Assembly (NCBI GenBank): GCA_963618495.1
Contig: CAVESF010000003.1
Coordinates: 1-64,000, forward strand
From: Apopatosoma sp963618495
Lineage (GTDB): Bacteria; Bacillota; Clostridia; Oscillospirales; CAG-272
DNA length: 64,000 nucleotides
Direction of reading: 5' to 3'
The notes under the pieces are model-generated. The model was given only the letters and a program-made list of their open reading frames with translations, was not told the origin of the DNA and ran no database searches. Shown piece by piece: positions 16,617 to 25,383 of the stretch (position 1 is the first letter of the stretch; the number at the start of each line of letters is the position of its first letter). The translations under genes and the position numbers were made by a program.

Positions 16617-17160
16617 TTCCGTATCCTCCGCATCCTCCTATATCGTGACCGAGGTCGCATGAATATACAAACTCAATCACATCGCCGTCCGAGAGAGTGT
16701 ATTCGGCGCAGCTCCGCGAGGGAAAAACGCCGTTTACACGATACATCCAGCCCGAGAGAGGTCCGCATGAATATTCATAGAGGTAGTTTATGCCCGCAAT
16801 ATAGAGCGCACCCGGCGCGGTCTTTTTGCTTCCGCGGTATTCCGCCTGAATCTTATTGTAACGCAGGACGCGGTCAAGCACATCGTATACCGTATCGCCC
16901 TCGCGCAGGACATATTCCGTCTTTTCGAGTATGATTCCGTTTTGCGGGATATAGCCGCCGCCTTTCAGCGGGGCATCGAGCTTATCGTAATTATCAAAAA
17001 CGCTGTCGCACCTTATCGAGAGAAAAACCGTCTCTGAATCGGGTTTTATATCGTCGATATGCGAGAGGTAATATTCATCGACGGACTGAATTTCGACGCC
17101 GCCGATGAGGACGACGATGATAAGTGCTGCGGCGACTATGGCGAGAATATCCTTTTTCAC
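16609..17160 (-). CDS. DUF4430 protein (transcobalamin C-terminal-like domain), membrane-anchored
   Basis: This 183-residue protein has an N-terminal membrane anchor (about residues 5-22) and an extracytoplasmic domain of the DUF4430 type, with GDTVYDVLDRVLR, then Y-x-CGPLSGWMYRVNG and DGDVIEFVYSC. InterPro describes this domain as transcobalamin-like C-terminal. A short glycine tail (IGGCGGYGNE) closes it; its GGAGG codons double as the SD of ecfT. It overlaps the toroid gene by four bases (ATGA). Expected role: one half of a split cobalamin-type binding protein. Confidence 0.85.
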   Translation of the reverse strand: MKKDILAIVAAALIIVVLIGGVEIQSVDEYYLSHIDDIKPDSETVFLSIRCDSVFDNYDKLDAPLKGGGYIPQNGIILEKTEYVLREGDTVYDVLDRVLRYNKIQAEYRGSKKTAPGALYIAGINYLYEYSCGPLSGWMYRVNGVFPSRSCAEYTLSDGDVIEFVYSCDLGHDIGGCGGYGNE

Positions 17161-18761
17161 TCGTCATCCTCGCTTTCGTAGAGCACCGCAAGCCCGTCCA
17201 TTTCGCGGCGACGCCTTGTGATGCGGCGCCTTATGCGCAGGACGATAAAGAGCACGAGAACGACTGCCGTCGCAGAAAGAGACACGGCAAGGACGAGCGT
17301 GCGGAAAAGAGTATCGACTTTTGCCTTTGCCGCGGCAAGGCTCTCCGCACCTGTGACAAGCGCCCTGTCATATTCGGAAAGGGAATCGTAAGTCTTTGCT
17401 GCCGCGAGAACCGTGCCTCTGTCCGCAAGCGAAAGCTTATCGGGCGTGGGCAGGGCTTCTATATCTTCATTAAGCGATTTTATCTTGCGCCGTATGCCGT
17501 CAATTTCGGCTTTGGCGGCGGTCAGTTTTTCTGTATATGCCGTATTTCCCGTGTGTTTTGCCTTATAAAGCAGAGTGACGACGCGCGTGTAATATTCACC
17601 TGTGAGCGTATCGGGCAGAGCATCGGCATATGCGGCATCGCTCTTATCAAAAGAAATTTCGGCGGGCTGTTCGTCACGCAGGTCAAAGAGCGGACTCATG
17701 CCTGCGCAAAAACGATAAAGTGCCGCCATGGCGCAGAGCGTCTGATAGTTTGCCACGCGGTTTACGGACGACTGAGACGCTATTGAATGGATGAAGCCGC
17801 CGTCATCGCCACGATAGCGCATGATGCCGTCCCATACGGAATTTCCGTTTTTTACGAAGCGCGGATCGGAGAAAGGGTCTATGCCGAGCGTACACAGAGC
17901 TATCGCAACCTGGCAGGTGCTCTCGCAATTGCGTTCGCCGAATGTGCCTAATGAAGTGAAATCGCCCGTTTCGCATTGCATTTCCGAAAGAAGAGCGACG
18001 GCGCGGTCTACCGCTTCGCATACGGCGACACTGCGCACCTCTCCCGACACGGTGACTGTATAACGCGTTTCATCATTGTAATAAGGAGCAAGCGCCGTCA
18101 GTGCCATGGCAGTGATATCGGCATCGGCTTCTTTTCCCGAGAAGCAGAATCCGCCGCCGTCAAGTTCTGCTGAAAGAATTCCCGAGATGATGCTCTCGCG
18201 CGTGTCGTATGCGCTGTCCGGCACATAATAGCCTGCGCTGTCGAGCGCGAGAAGTCCCCAGATAAGCCCGTTTATGCCCTGTCTGCCGAGGGGAGCCGTA
18301 TTCCCCCTGTTGTATATCCCGTCGGAAACGAGATTGATGGTGCCGTCATCCGTGACTATTGCCGAAGGGTCGCCGCCACAGGCGAGCAGGCAGAGGATGA
18401 TGCGATGCCATTCCGTCGCGCGGGAGGAGTCGAGTGCGCCGCTTTCACGATATCTCGCGGCGACATTTTCTTCCGCTGCCGCGATGTATGCGATGCGGTC
18501 GAAATCAAGCCTCAGCCTTGCCATGGCAAAGGCATACCAATCCGTCGCCGTGAGTGCGCCCGCTTCAAAGAGAAGCTTGTCGTCGAGCAGAGAACCGCCC
18601 GAACCGTTTGTGGATTTCTCATATTCGATGATGCCATCCGCGATGCCAAGAATTTCCTCGCACGAGGGAGCGTTTTTCGCGCAGAGAGAGGCAGGGAATA
18701 GCATGGCGGCAAAGACTGCCGCAAAAATCAGGGAAAAAATGCGCAGAAACGTTTTTTTCAT
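17157..18761 (-). CDS. Secreted, membrane-tethered alpha/alpha-toroid protein (squalene-cyclase/transcobalamin N-terminal-like)
   Basis: This 534-residue protein has a cleavable signal peptide (about residues 1-28), then repeated helical pairs of the six-hairpin toroid type: INGLIWGLLALDSAG, DADITAMALTALAPY, STCQVAIALCTLGI and YQTLCAMAALYRFC. A helical spacer and a C-terminal transmembrane segment (about 487-507) with a basic cytoplasmic tail follow. Animal intrinsic factor and transcobalamin combine such a toroid with a small beta domain; here the beta domain is the next gene. The protein should sit outside the membrane and capture ligand. Other toroid users such as prenyltransferases are less likely in this context. 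Confidence 0.8.
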   Translation of the reverse strand: MKKTFLRIFSLIFAAVFAAMLFPASLCAKNAPSCEEILGIADGIIEYEKSTNGSGGSLLDDKLLFEAGALTATDWYAFAMARLRLDFDRIAYIAAAEENVAARYRESGALDSSRATEWHRIILCLLACGGDPSAIVTDDGTINLVSDGIYNRGNTAPLGRQGINGLIWGLLALDSAGYYVPDSAYDTRESIISGILSAELDGGGFCFSGKEADADITAMALTALAPYYNDETRYTVTVSGEVRSVAVCEAVDRAVALLSEMQCETGDFTSLGTFGERNCESTCQVAIALCTLGIDPFSDPRFVKNGNSVWDGIMRYRGDDGGFIHSIASQSSVNRVANYQTLCAMAALYRFCAGMSPLFDLRDEQPAEISFDKSDAAYADALPDTLTGEYYTRVVTLLYKAKHTGNTAYTEKLTAAKAEIDGIRRKIKSLNEDIEALPTPDKLSLADRGTVLAAAKTYDSLSEYDRALVTGAESLAAAKAKVDTLFRTLVLAVSLSATAVVLVLFIVLRIRRRITRRRREMDGLAVLYESEDDE

Positions 18762-18808
18762 GCCGTTATCCCTCCATATCTAAAATAGATTAGTTTTATT
18801 TATATTAC

Positions 18809-18837
18809 ATATTATCACAAATGTCGCAATCTGTCAA
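18809..18837 (-). promoter_or_regulatory. Promoter for the toroid-ECF operon
   Basis: On the minus strand TTGACA, 17 bases and TAATAT lie about 50 bases upstream of the toroid start. I found no cobalamin-riboswitch core in the leader. Confidence 0.75.
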
Positions 18838-18927
18838 TATTCTGCGGCGCACAAGCGCGTCGATATGCAAAAGTCGCGGAAACTCCGGCAAATCCGCGAA
18901 AAACGATAAAAAATTTGACAAATCCTA

Positions 18928-18956
18928 TTGAAAATCAGCGGATTATCTGATATTAT
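18928..18956 (+). promoter_or_regulatory. Promoter for the TtcA-like gene
   Basis: TTGAAA, a 17-base spacer and TATTAT lie 33 bases upstream of the TTG start. Confidence 0.6.
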
Positions 18957-18989
18957 ATAACGTAAACAAATTTATAATGGGGATTTATT

Positions 18990-19766
18990 TTGAAAGGCTT
19001 GAAAAGACTGCTCAGCTATGCGCGGCGCGCGGCTGACGATTACTCAATGATAGAAGAGGGTGATAAGATAGCCGTCGGCGTTTCCGCCGGCAAGGATTCG
19101 CTTTCGCTCCTCTGGACAATGGCGGAGCTTCGCCGCTTTTATCCGAAGAAATTCGAACTGCTGGCGATAACGATAGATATGAAATTTGACGACCTCGGCG
19201 GGGGACGCAAGCCGACGGATTATTCCGAGGTGGAGGAGCTTTGCCGCAGACTTCATGTGGAATATCGCATAGTGCCGTCCAATATCGCGAAGATAGTTTT
19301 TGATATAAGAAAAGAGAATAACCCCTGCTCGCTCTGCGCAAAGCTTCGCCGCGGCATGCTAAACGATGCGGCGAAATCTTTCGGCTGCAACAAGGTGGCG
19401 CTCGGTCATCATTTCGACGATGCTGTGCAGACTTTCATGCTCAATCTTTTTTATGAGGGAAGAATAGGGTGCTTTGCGCCCGTCACATATCTCGACCGCA
19501 GTGATATCACCGTTATCCGTCCGCTCGTATACGCGCAGGAAAAGGACATAAAATATTTCGCTCTGCACGCGAATCTGCCTGTAGTGGAAAGCTCATGCCC
19601 CGCAAACAAGCACACGGAGCGCGAGGAGATGAAGCAGCTCCTGCTCGGACTGGAAAAGGACAACAAAGGACTGCGCCACAGGATATTCGGTGCCATGCAG
19701 AGAGCAGGCGTGGACGGCTTCCGCGAGTCGCGCATAAAGCACTACGGCGATGACGACGGGGAATGA
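18990..19766 (+). CDS. TtcA/TilS-type PP-loop protein (probable tRNA 2-thiolation enzyme)
   Basis: This 258-residue ATP-pyrophosphatase has the PP-loop SAGKDS at residues 32-37 (usually SGGKDS), the Cys113-x-x-Cys116 pair in NPCSLCAKLRRG, and a third Cys in ESSCPANKHTERE. That arrangement matches the Fe-S-dependent TtcA group that thiolates cytidine 32 in tRNA. It starts at TTG after GGGGAT; the nearby ATG at 18977 is out of frame. Clostridial homologues are often annotated only as tRNA 2-thiocytidine or lysidine enzymes, so the exact target is uncertain. Confidence 0.85.
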   Translation: MKGLKRLLSYARRAADDYSMIEEGDKIAVGVSAGKDSLSLLWTMAELRRFYPKKFELLAITIDMKFDDLGGGRKPTDYSEVEELCRRLHVEYRIVPSNIAKIVFDIRKENNPCSLCAKLRRGMLNDAAKSFGCNKVALGHHFDDAVQTFMLNLFYEGRIGCFAPVTYLDRSDITVIRPLVYAQEKDIKYFALHANLPVVESSCPANKHTEREEMKQLLLGLEKDNKGLRHRIFGAMQRAGVDGFRESRIKHYGDDDGE

Positions 19767-19846
19767 TTTTAAGGTGATAAGAGGAAATAAGGAATAAACG
19801 GCACGCCTTTGCGGAAGATTAAGAAAAAATCTTTTGCGGAGGAAAT

Positions 19847-20050
19847 ATGTCGGAAAAAAGGAAAGCGGAGCTTACCGCGCACTACTGCCCGAATATAGAC
19901 GACAATGTTTTTGTCATGTCTACGGTGGACAGGCGCGGCGCGACGAAAAGAAAGTGCCTATCGGCTCATCTTTGCCGCTCGGACGAGCGCGCCTCATGCG
20001 GACGCACGGACGAAGCGCGTGACGGCGACGGCATGGAAATAACTATTTGA
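19847..20050 (+). CDS. Small Cys-containing protein, unknown
   Basis: This 67-residue open frame has GCGGAGGAAAT right before its ATG. It has CPN at residue 14 and later Cys residues in KRKCLSAHLCRS and SCG, a spacing that could form a small zinc site. It lies 38 bases upstream of pgi, so the two may be cotranscribed. I cannot assign a family. Confidence 0.5.
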   Translation: MSEKRKAELTAHYCPNIDDNVFVMSTVDRRGATKRKCLSAHLCRSDERASCGRTDEARDGDGMEITI

Positions 20051-20088
20051 AATCAAAATGAAATTTTTTTCAGAAAGAGGTAATAAAA

Positions 20089-21447
20089 ATGGCAATCAGA
20101 TTTTCAGACAAATATCTCGGAGGCATACTCGGCACAAACGAGCTCGGCTCCATCAGGGAAGAGACAATCCGCGCGGCTAAAACGCTTACCGGACGCACGG
20201 GAGCGGGAAATGATTTTCTCGGCTGGCTTGACCTTCCCGTTACTTATGACAAGGCGAATATCGAGCACATAAAGGCGACGGCGGAGAAGATAAAAAGCTC
20301 CTGCGATGTCCTCATTGTCATCGGTATCGGCGGTTCGTATCTCGGAGCGCGCGCCGCTATCGAGTTTGTTCACGGCGCCTTCTACAACAATAAGAAAAAG
20401 GATACTCCCGATATCTACTTTGTCGGAAACGATATATCTTCTGCGCATCTTCAGGATATACTTTCAATATGTGATGGAAAAGATATCTGCATAAATGTAA
20501 TATCAAAATCCGGCACAACCACAGAGCCTGCGATAGCTTTCCGCATATTCCGCGACCTGCTCATAAAGAAGTACGGCGAGGACGGCATCAAAGACAGAAT
20601 CTTTGTTACCACGGATAAGGCAAAGGGTGCGCTCCGCTCTCAGGTAAACGAATTCGGCTATGACAGCTTCGTGGTGGATGACGACATCGGCGGCAGATAT
20701 TCCGTTCTCAGCGCGGTAGGCTTGCTTCCCATTGCCGTTTCGGGCGCGGATATAGACGAAATGCTCGCGGGCGCGGCTAAGGCTTACGCAGATTTTGCCG
20801 GCGAGGATTTTGAAAACAACGACTGTCTCAAGTATGCCGCAGTGCGCAATCTGCTCTATCGCGGAAGCAAATACAGAGGAGCAAAGAGCATTGAAATCCT
20901 TGCCGTAAATGACCCTGCGCTCACTATGACCTGCGAATGGTGGAAGCAGCTCTTCGGCGAGAGCGAGGGCAAGGACGGAAAGGGCATTTATCCCTCCTCT
21001 GCGACATATTCCACAGACCTGCACTCTATCGGTCAGTTCATTCAGGAGGGCGAGAGAGTGATGTTTGAGACGGTCATCAATATCAATAACGAGGACTGCT
21101 TTGTCGTTCCCTCGGATAAGGACGATGCCGACGGACTCGGCTTCCTCGCGGGCAAATCCGTGAACACCGTAAATCAGAAGGCTTTTCTTGGCACGGTGCT
21201 TGCTCATACCGACGGCGGCGTTCCGAATATCGTGCTCGAGCTTGATTCCAGAAGCGCGTATGATTTCGGCTACCTCGTATACTTCTTCGAGAAGGCATGC
21301 GCAGTTTCCGGTTATCTGCTCGGAGTAAATCCTTTCAACCAACCCGGTGTAGAAGCGTACAAGAAGAATATGTTTGCGCTCCTCGGCAAGCCCGGCTACG
21401 AGGAGAGAAAGGCAGAGCTGGAAAAGAGAATTTCCGAGCTCGGCTGA
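20089..21447 (+). CDS. pgi: Glucose-6-phosphate isomerase
   Basis: This enzyme interconverts glucose 6-phosphate and fructose 6-phosphate. It is 452 residues, the short bacterial form. The sugar-phosphate motifs VIGIGGSYLGARAA (near residue 80) and VISKSGTTTEPAIAFR are present, as is the DIGGRYSVLSAVGL catalytic loop and the later GLEUxxR-equivalent region. AGAGGTAATAAAA precedes the start. The ABC exporter follows after 36 bases. Confidence 0.96.
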   Translation: MAIRFSDKYLGGILGTNELGSIREETIRAAKTLTGRTGAGNDFLGWLDLPVTYDKANIEHIKATAEKIKSSCDVLIVIGIGGSYLGARAAIEFVHGAFYNNKKKDTPDIYFVGNDISSAHLQDILSICDGKDICINVISKSGTTTEPAIAFRIFRDLLIKKYGEDGIKDRIFVTTDKAKGALRSQVNEFGYDSFVVDDDIGGRYSVLSAVGLLPIAVSGADIDEMLAGAAKAYADFAGEDFENNDCLKYAAVRNLLYRGSKYRGAKSIEILAVNDPALTMTCEWWKQLFGESEGKDGKGIYPSSATYSTDLHSIGQFIQEGERVMFETVININNEDCFVVPSDKDDADGLGFLAGKSVNTVNQKAFLGTVLAHTDGGVPNIVLELDSRSAYDFGYLVYFFEKACAVSGYLLGVNPFNQPGVEAYKKNMFALLGKPGYEERKAELEKRISELG

Positions 21448-21483
21448 TTTCAGGCAGGATACGAAAGGCGAAACGGACAAAAA

Positions 21484-23202
21484 ATGTTAAAGCGTTTTAT
21501 CAGTTATTATAAGCCGCACAGAAAGCTTTTTGCACTCGACCTGCTCTGCGCGGCACTGCTTGCCGCATGCGATCTTTTCTACCCGATGATAACGCGCTCC
21601 ATGCTCAATGACTATATTCCGAATTCGAAGCTGCGCGCGCTTGCCATCTGGGCTGTCGCCCTGCTTCTGATATACATAGTCAAGGCGGGACTGAAATATT
21701 TCATGCAGTATTACGGTCATATGGTGGGCGTTTATATGCAGTCGGATATGAGAAGAGAGGCTTTTGAGCATCTCGAGCGCTTGCCGTTCGGATATTTCGA
21801 CAATCATAAGACAGGCGCGATAATGTCGCGCATAATAAACGACCTGCAGGAGGTTTCCGAGCTTGCGCATCACGGTCCCGAGGATGTGATACTCGCCGTG
21901 CTGCTGCTCGTACCGTCGTTTTTCCTGATGAGTTCAATAAATCTGCCGCTGACGGCGATAATTTTCGCATTTATCCCGATACTCGTATGGTACGCGGCGA
22001 AAAAGCGGCTGAAAATGAGCGCCGCTTTCAAGGAAACGCGTGCGGAAACGGCGGAAATCAATGCGGCACTGGAAAATAACATCGCAGGCATAAGGGTTTC
22101 CAAGGCGTTTACCTGCGAGCCATACGCGCTCGAAAAATTCCGCGAAAACGACGCGAATTTCGTCGAGGCGAAAAGAAAATCATACAAGGCGATGGCGGAA
22201 TTTTTCTCAGGAAACAATTTCATCATAGATTTTCTCAATATTATCATCTTCGTTTTCGGCGGAATCTTCACCTATAAGGGCATGATAACCGTCACCGACT
22301 TTGCGACATTCATAATTTTTGTAAATATATTTCTCACGCCGATAAAGAACCTGATAAACTTCATAGAGCAGCTTCAGAACGGTATGAGCGGTTTCACGCG
22401 CTTCTGCGAGCTTGTCGATACGCCCACGGAGCGAAATTCCGAGGACGCACGCGCGCTGGGAAAGGCGCACGGCGACATAGCTTTTCATGATGTCACGCTC
22501 TCATACGGCGACGACGGCAGGGATGTACTCTCCGACATCAGCTTCGATATAAAGAGCGGGGAAACGGTGGCGCTTGTCGGTCCATCCGGAAGCGGAAAAA
22601 CGACGATATGCCATGCGATACCGCGATTTTATGAGATAAGCGGAGGAAGCATAACCGTCGATGGCGGCGATATACGCGGCTATACGCTCTCGTCTCTGCG
22701 CGGAAATATCGGCATCGTGACGCAGGATGTTTTCCTCTTCACGGGAACGATACGCGAAAATATTCTCTGGGGACGCCCGAGCGCGACGGAATCCGAGGTG
22801 GAAGAAGCGGCGCGAAACGCCAATATCCATGATTTTATCGTGAGCTTGCCGGACGGCTACGATACCTTTGTCGGCGAGCGCGGCGTCAAACTTTCGGGCG
22901 GACAGAAGCAGCGAATATCCATAGCGCGCGCTTTTCTGAAAAATCCGCCGATACTTATCCTCGACGAGGCTACCTCCGCGCTCGACAATGCGACGGAGGC
23001 GGCAATACAGCATTCGCTCGACGAGCTCTGCCGCGGCAGAACGACAATAGTCGTGGCGCACAGGCTCTCCACGGTCAAGAATGCCGACAAGATTATCGTC
23101 GTCACACGTGATGGCATAAAGGAGAGCGGCACGCACGGGGAACTTCTCAGACTCGGCGGCGTATATGCAGGGCTTTACAATTCGCAGTTTGCGGCGGTAT
23201 GA
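21484..23202 (+). CDS. ABC exporter, fused permease and ATPase (MsbA/LmrA type)
   Basis: This 572-residue half-transporter has about six membrane segments in residues 1-310 and a C-terminal ATPase with GPSGSGKTT, LSGGQKQR and ILILDEATS. It should act as a homodimer, exporting lipids, peptides or drugs; the substrate is unknown. No partner half-transporter is adjacent. It lies 36 bases after pgi. Confidence 0.93.
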   Translation: MLKRFISYYKPHRKLFALDLLCAALLAACDLFYPMITRSMLNDYIPNSKLRALAIWAVALLLIYIVKAGLKYFMQYYGHMVGVYMQSDMRREAFEHLERLPFGYFDNHKTGAIMSRIINDLQEVSELAHHGPEDVILAVLLLVPSFFLMSSINLPLTAIIFAFIPILVWYAAKKRLKMSAAFKETRAETAEINAALENNIAGIRVSKAFTCEPYALEKFRENDANFVEAKRKSYKAMAEFFSGNNFIIDFLNIIIFVFGGIFTYKGMITVTDFATFIIFVNIFLTPIKNLINFIEQLQNGMSGFTRFCELVDTPTERNSEDARALGKAHGDIAFHDVTLSYGDDGRDVLSDISFDIKSGETVALVGPSGSGKTTICHAIPRFYEISGGSITVDGGDIRGYTLSSLRGNIGIVTQDVFLFTGTIRENILWGRPSATESEVEEAARNANIHDFIVSLPDGYDTFVGERGVKLSGGQKQRISIARAFLKNPPILILDEATSALDNATEAAIQHSLDELCRGRTTIVVAHRLSTVKNADKIIVVTRDGIKESGTHGELLRLGGVYAGLYNSQFAAV

Positions 23203-23225
23203 TTTTACGCCGCGGGAGGTGGCTT

Positions 23226-23414
23226 ATGAATATAGTCAGATTTGATGCGGGTGACATACTCGAGATGAAGAAAAATCATCCCTGCGGCGACAATCGGCTG
23301 AGAGTCGAGCGCACGGGTTCTGATATAAAAGTCACCTGCCTCGGATGCGGCAGAGAGATGATTTTGCCCCGCGTAAAACTGGAAAAGAATATAAAGCGTG
23401 TATTGAAACCTTAA
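23226..23414 (+). CDS. DUF951 domain protein
   Basis: This 62-residue protein matches the DUF951 family: a metal-binding-like layout with DILEMKKNHPCG and CLGCGREMILPR, the latter carrying a CxxC. ATG at 23226 follows GGGAGGTGG. The function is unknown; the family is widespread in Firmicutes and often near housekeeping genes. Confidence 0.88.
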   Translation: MNIVRFDAGDILEMKKNHPCGDNRLRVERTGSDIKVTCLGCGREMILPRVKLEKNIKRVLKP

Positions 23415-23422
23415 ATATTGCA

Positions 23423-23448
23423 CGGTATTGTAAATAATACCGATTTTT
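23423..23448 (+). terminator. Terminator after the DUF951 gene
   Basis: CGGTATT/AATACCG hairpin with a 6-base loop followed by ATTTTT. Confidence 0.75.
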
Positions 23449-23501
23449 GGCTTGAAGTTTTGTAAAAACTAAATAAAATTTTATATTTATCTCAAAACAT
23501 A

Positions 23502-23530
23502 TTGCAAAAATCGCAATTTTATTGTATTAT
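23502..23530 (+). promoter_or_regulatory. Promoter for the 23627 gene
   Basis: TTGCAA, a 17-base spacer and TATTAT. The transcribed leader would be about 90 bases long. Confidence 0.45.
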
Positions 23531-23626
23531 GATAACAGAAGAAAATGCGTGGTTATATCCTTAGGACACTGTGGACGGACAGTGCGGATTACGCAGAATA
23601 TTTCCGCCCAAGAAAGCAGGTTTATT

Positions 23627-24034
23627 ATGTTGAAAATTATCATCGGCGTAAAAGGTACAGGCAAGACAAAGACTCTCGTGGATATGGTAAATACCACTGC
23701 CGAGCAGTCCGAAGGCTCTGTTGTATGTCTCGAAAAAGGCGAAAAACTCCGCTATGATGTAACTTACAAGGCAAGACTTGTAAATACCGACGAATATGCG
23801 ATATCAGACGGAGAAGAGCTCTATGGCTTTGTTGCCGGAATCCATGCTTCCAACCACGACATCACACATATTTTCATCGATTCCGCCCTCAAGATATGCA
23901 GAAACAATCTTGCGGAACTTGACGGATTTGTCGCCGAAATGGCAGTTCTTTGCGACAGTCATGAGATAGACGTTGTCATGACTTGTTCGCTCGCAGAGTC
24001 GGATGCTTCCGAAATCGTGAAGAAGTATTGCTGA
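23627..24034 (+). CDS. Small P-loop ATPase, unknown role
   Basis: This 135-residue protein begins with the Walker A IIIGVKGTGKTK (residues 3-14) and has a Walker B-like ITHIFIDSA near residue 80. It is a single compact NTPase domain, a type common in Clostridia but without a proven function. ATG 23627 was chosen because the Walker A normally lies at the extreme N terminus in this family; the frame continues upstream to 23522 without a better site. A strong terminator follows. Confidence 0.75.
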   Translation: MLKIIIGVKGTGKTKTLVDMVNTTAEQSEGSVVCLEKGEKLRYDVTYKARLVNTDEYAISDGEELYGFVAGIHASNHDITHIFIDSALKICRNNLAELDGFVAEMAVLCDSHEIDVVMTCSLAESDASEIVKKYC

Positions 24035-24076
24035 TAACTGCCGAAAAAATACAGGAAAAAATACAAGCAAAAAGTA

Positions 24077-24106
24077 CGGGCGACCTCGCGTCGCCCGCTT
24101 TTTTTT
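24077..24106 (+). terminator. Strong rho-independent terminator
   Basis: CGGGCGAC/GTCGCCCG stem, 5-base loop, then C and eight T residues. Confidence 0.92.
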
Positions 24107-24272
24107 CGTTTTTGCGCCCTGTTGCGCCCGCTTTCTCCTATTTCGACCGCATTTTGCATAATTTCGGCAGATGCGGCATTTTCAAACACAATTTTTCCTC
24201 CGCGGCATAAAATGTAGCATGAGAGCAATTTATTTGCAGACTCATTTACATTTTTACTTGGAGGATATTTTT

Positions 24273-25187
24273 ATGCCCGATAACAGAAACTCTTCGCCCT
24301 GCTTCGGCGGACGCGATACGGTTTATATAGATACAAACAGGATACTCGACAGCTGCCGCGACAAGGACTGCTTTGAGGATGTTCCCGTTTACTTAACAGA
24401 TGTCGGCAACGAGACAGTTGACCGCAGTTCAAACGCGCGAGTGAAATGCGCGGAAGTCGTTTCCGCATCGCTCTCGGTAGACCCCGTTCCTTTCAACAGA
24501 GGCTTCTACCATATCAACATGAGAATATATGTCAAAATAGTTGCGGAATGCTGCACATGCATGGGCAGACCGCAGGATGTGGAGGGAATAGCAGTAGTCG
24601 ATAAGCAGGTTATTCTTTACGGAAGTGAAGGGAATGTCAATATTTTCAAGAGCGACCCCGAAAACAACAGCTTCTGCCCGAGCGGCAGGCTCAAGGAAAA
24701 CATGAGCAGTAACCTGCCCACAGCAGTACTTGAGGTGGTAGACCCGATAGTTCTCGGCGCGAAGATAATGGATTTTTGCAGATGCAATCAGGGTTCCGGC
24801 GGTTTCAGCGGCAATTCCGGCTCATGCTGCGGCTCTATTAGCTCGCAGGCGGCAACATGCCCCAGAAGCAACTGCATCGCCGACGGCGATATGCCCGAAT
24901 CCGTATGCGGTTGCGTATCCGGCAGGCTCTGCTTTGAGGAAACGGGAAAGCGACTGCTCGTTTCTCTCGGCTTCTTCTCCGTTGTGAGAATAGAGCGTCC
25001 CGGTCAGTTCCTCGTGACAGGAAACGAATACACAGTTCCCGAGAAGGAATGCATTTCGCCCAACGCGGATAATCCCTGCGATATTTTTAAGCATATCGCA
25101 TTTCCCGTTGACGAATTTTATCCGCCGGCTCTCTCCAATATCCGCGGTGAAAGCGGCGACGGCGGTTGCGGTTGCGGCAGAAAATAA
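24273..25187 (+). CDS. Conserved cysteine-rich protein of unknown function
   Basis: This 304-residue soluble protein has about 21 cysteines, many paired (CC, CxC, CxxC), and ends GDGGCGCGRK. It begins MPDNRNSSPCFGG with a TVYIDTNRILDSCRDKDCF stretch that I recognise as conserved across many Clostridia, where it is uncharacterised. There is no signal peptide or transmembrane segment. A serine/glycine/cysteine-rich linker (about residues 172-195) splits it into two halves. The start follows TTGGAGGATATTTTT. The cysteine pattern recalls spore-coat proteins, which is only a suggestion. Confidence 0.8.
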   Translation: MPDNRNSSPCFGGRDTVYIDTNRILDSCRDKDCFEDVPVYLTDVGNETVDRSSNARVKCAEVVSASLSVDPVPFNRGFYHINMRIYVKIVAECCTCMGRPQDVEGIAVVDKQVILYGSEGNVNIFKSDPENNSFCPSGRLKENMSSNLPTAVLEVVDPIVLGAKIMDFCRCNQGSGGFSGNSGSCCGSISSQAATCPRSNCIADGDMPESVCGCVSGRLCFEETGKRLLVSLGFFSVVRIERPGQFLVTGNEYTVPEKECISPNADNPCDIFKHIAFPVDEFYPPALSNIRGESGDGGCGCGRK

Positions 25188-25220
25188 GCGATAAAAACAC
25201 AGGTTCGGAACGGCAAATCA

Positions 25221-25260
25221 AACAGAACAAGGCGCGGTGACATCCGTGCCTTGTTCTGTT
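25221..25260 (+). terminator. Hairpin after the Cys-rich gene
   Basis: AACAGAACAAGGCGCGG pairs with CCGTGCCTTGTTCTGTT (one G-T pair) over a 6-base loop. There is no long T tract after it. Confidence 0.6.
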
Positions 25261-25316
25261 AAAACCGCGCAGAAGCATAAAAAATCATATGATATATAAT
25301 TATTTTAAAATTAATA

Positions 25317-25345
25317 TTGAAATTATCTTTAAAATAGTGTATACT
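25317..25345 (+). promoter_or_regulatory. Promoter for the plsX block
   Basis: TTGAAA, a 17-base spacer and TATACT in an AT-rich stretch. No convincing FapR or FabT operator is visible. Confidence 0.65.
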
Positions 25346-25383
25346 AAATTATAATTATTTAAAAACAGCCGGAGGTAACGGAT

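Noticed and set aside
18762..18989. Cobalamin riboswitch upstream of the toroid-ECF operon
   Set aside because: I looked for a B12-box-like core on the minus strand and saw none; only a promoter is supported. This weakens but does not exclude the corrinoid hypothesis.
20503..21480. 325-codon minus-strand frame across pgi
   Set aside because: Shadow of pgi; no motif or start signal.
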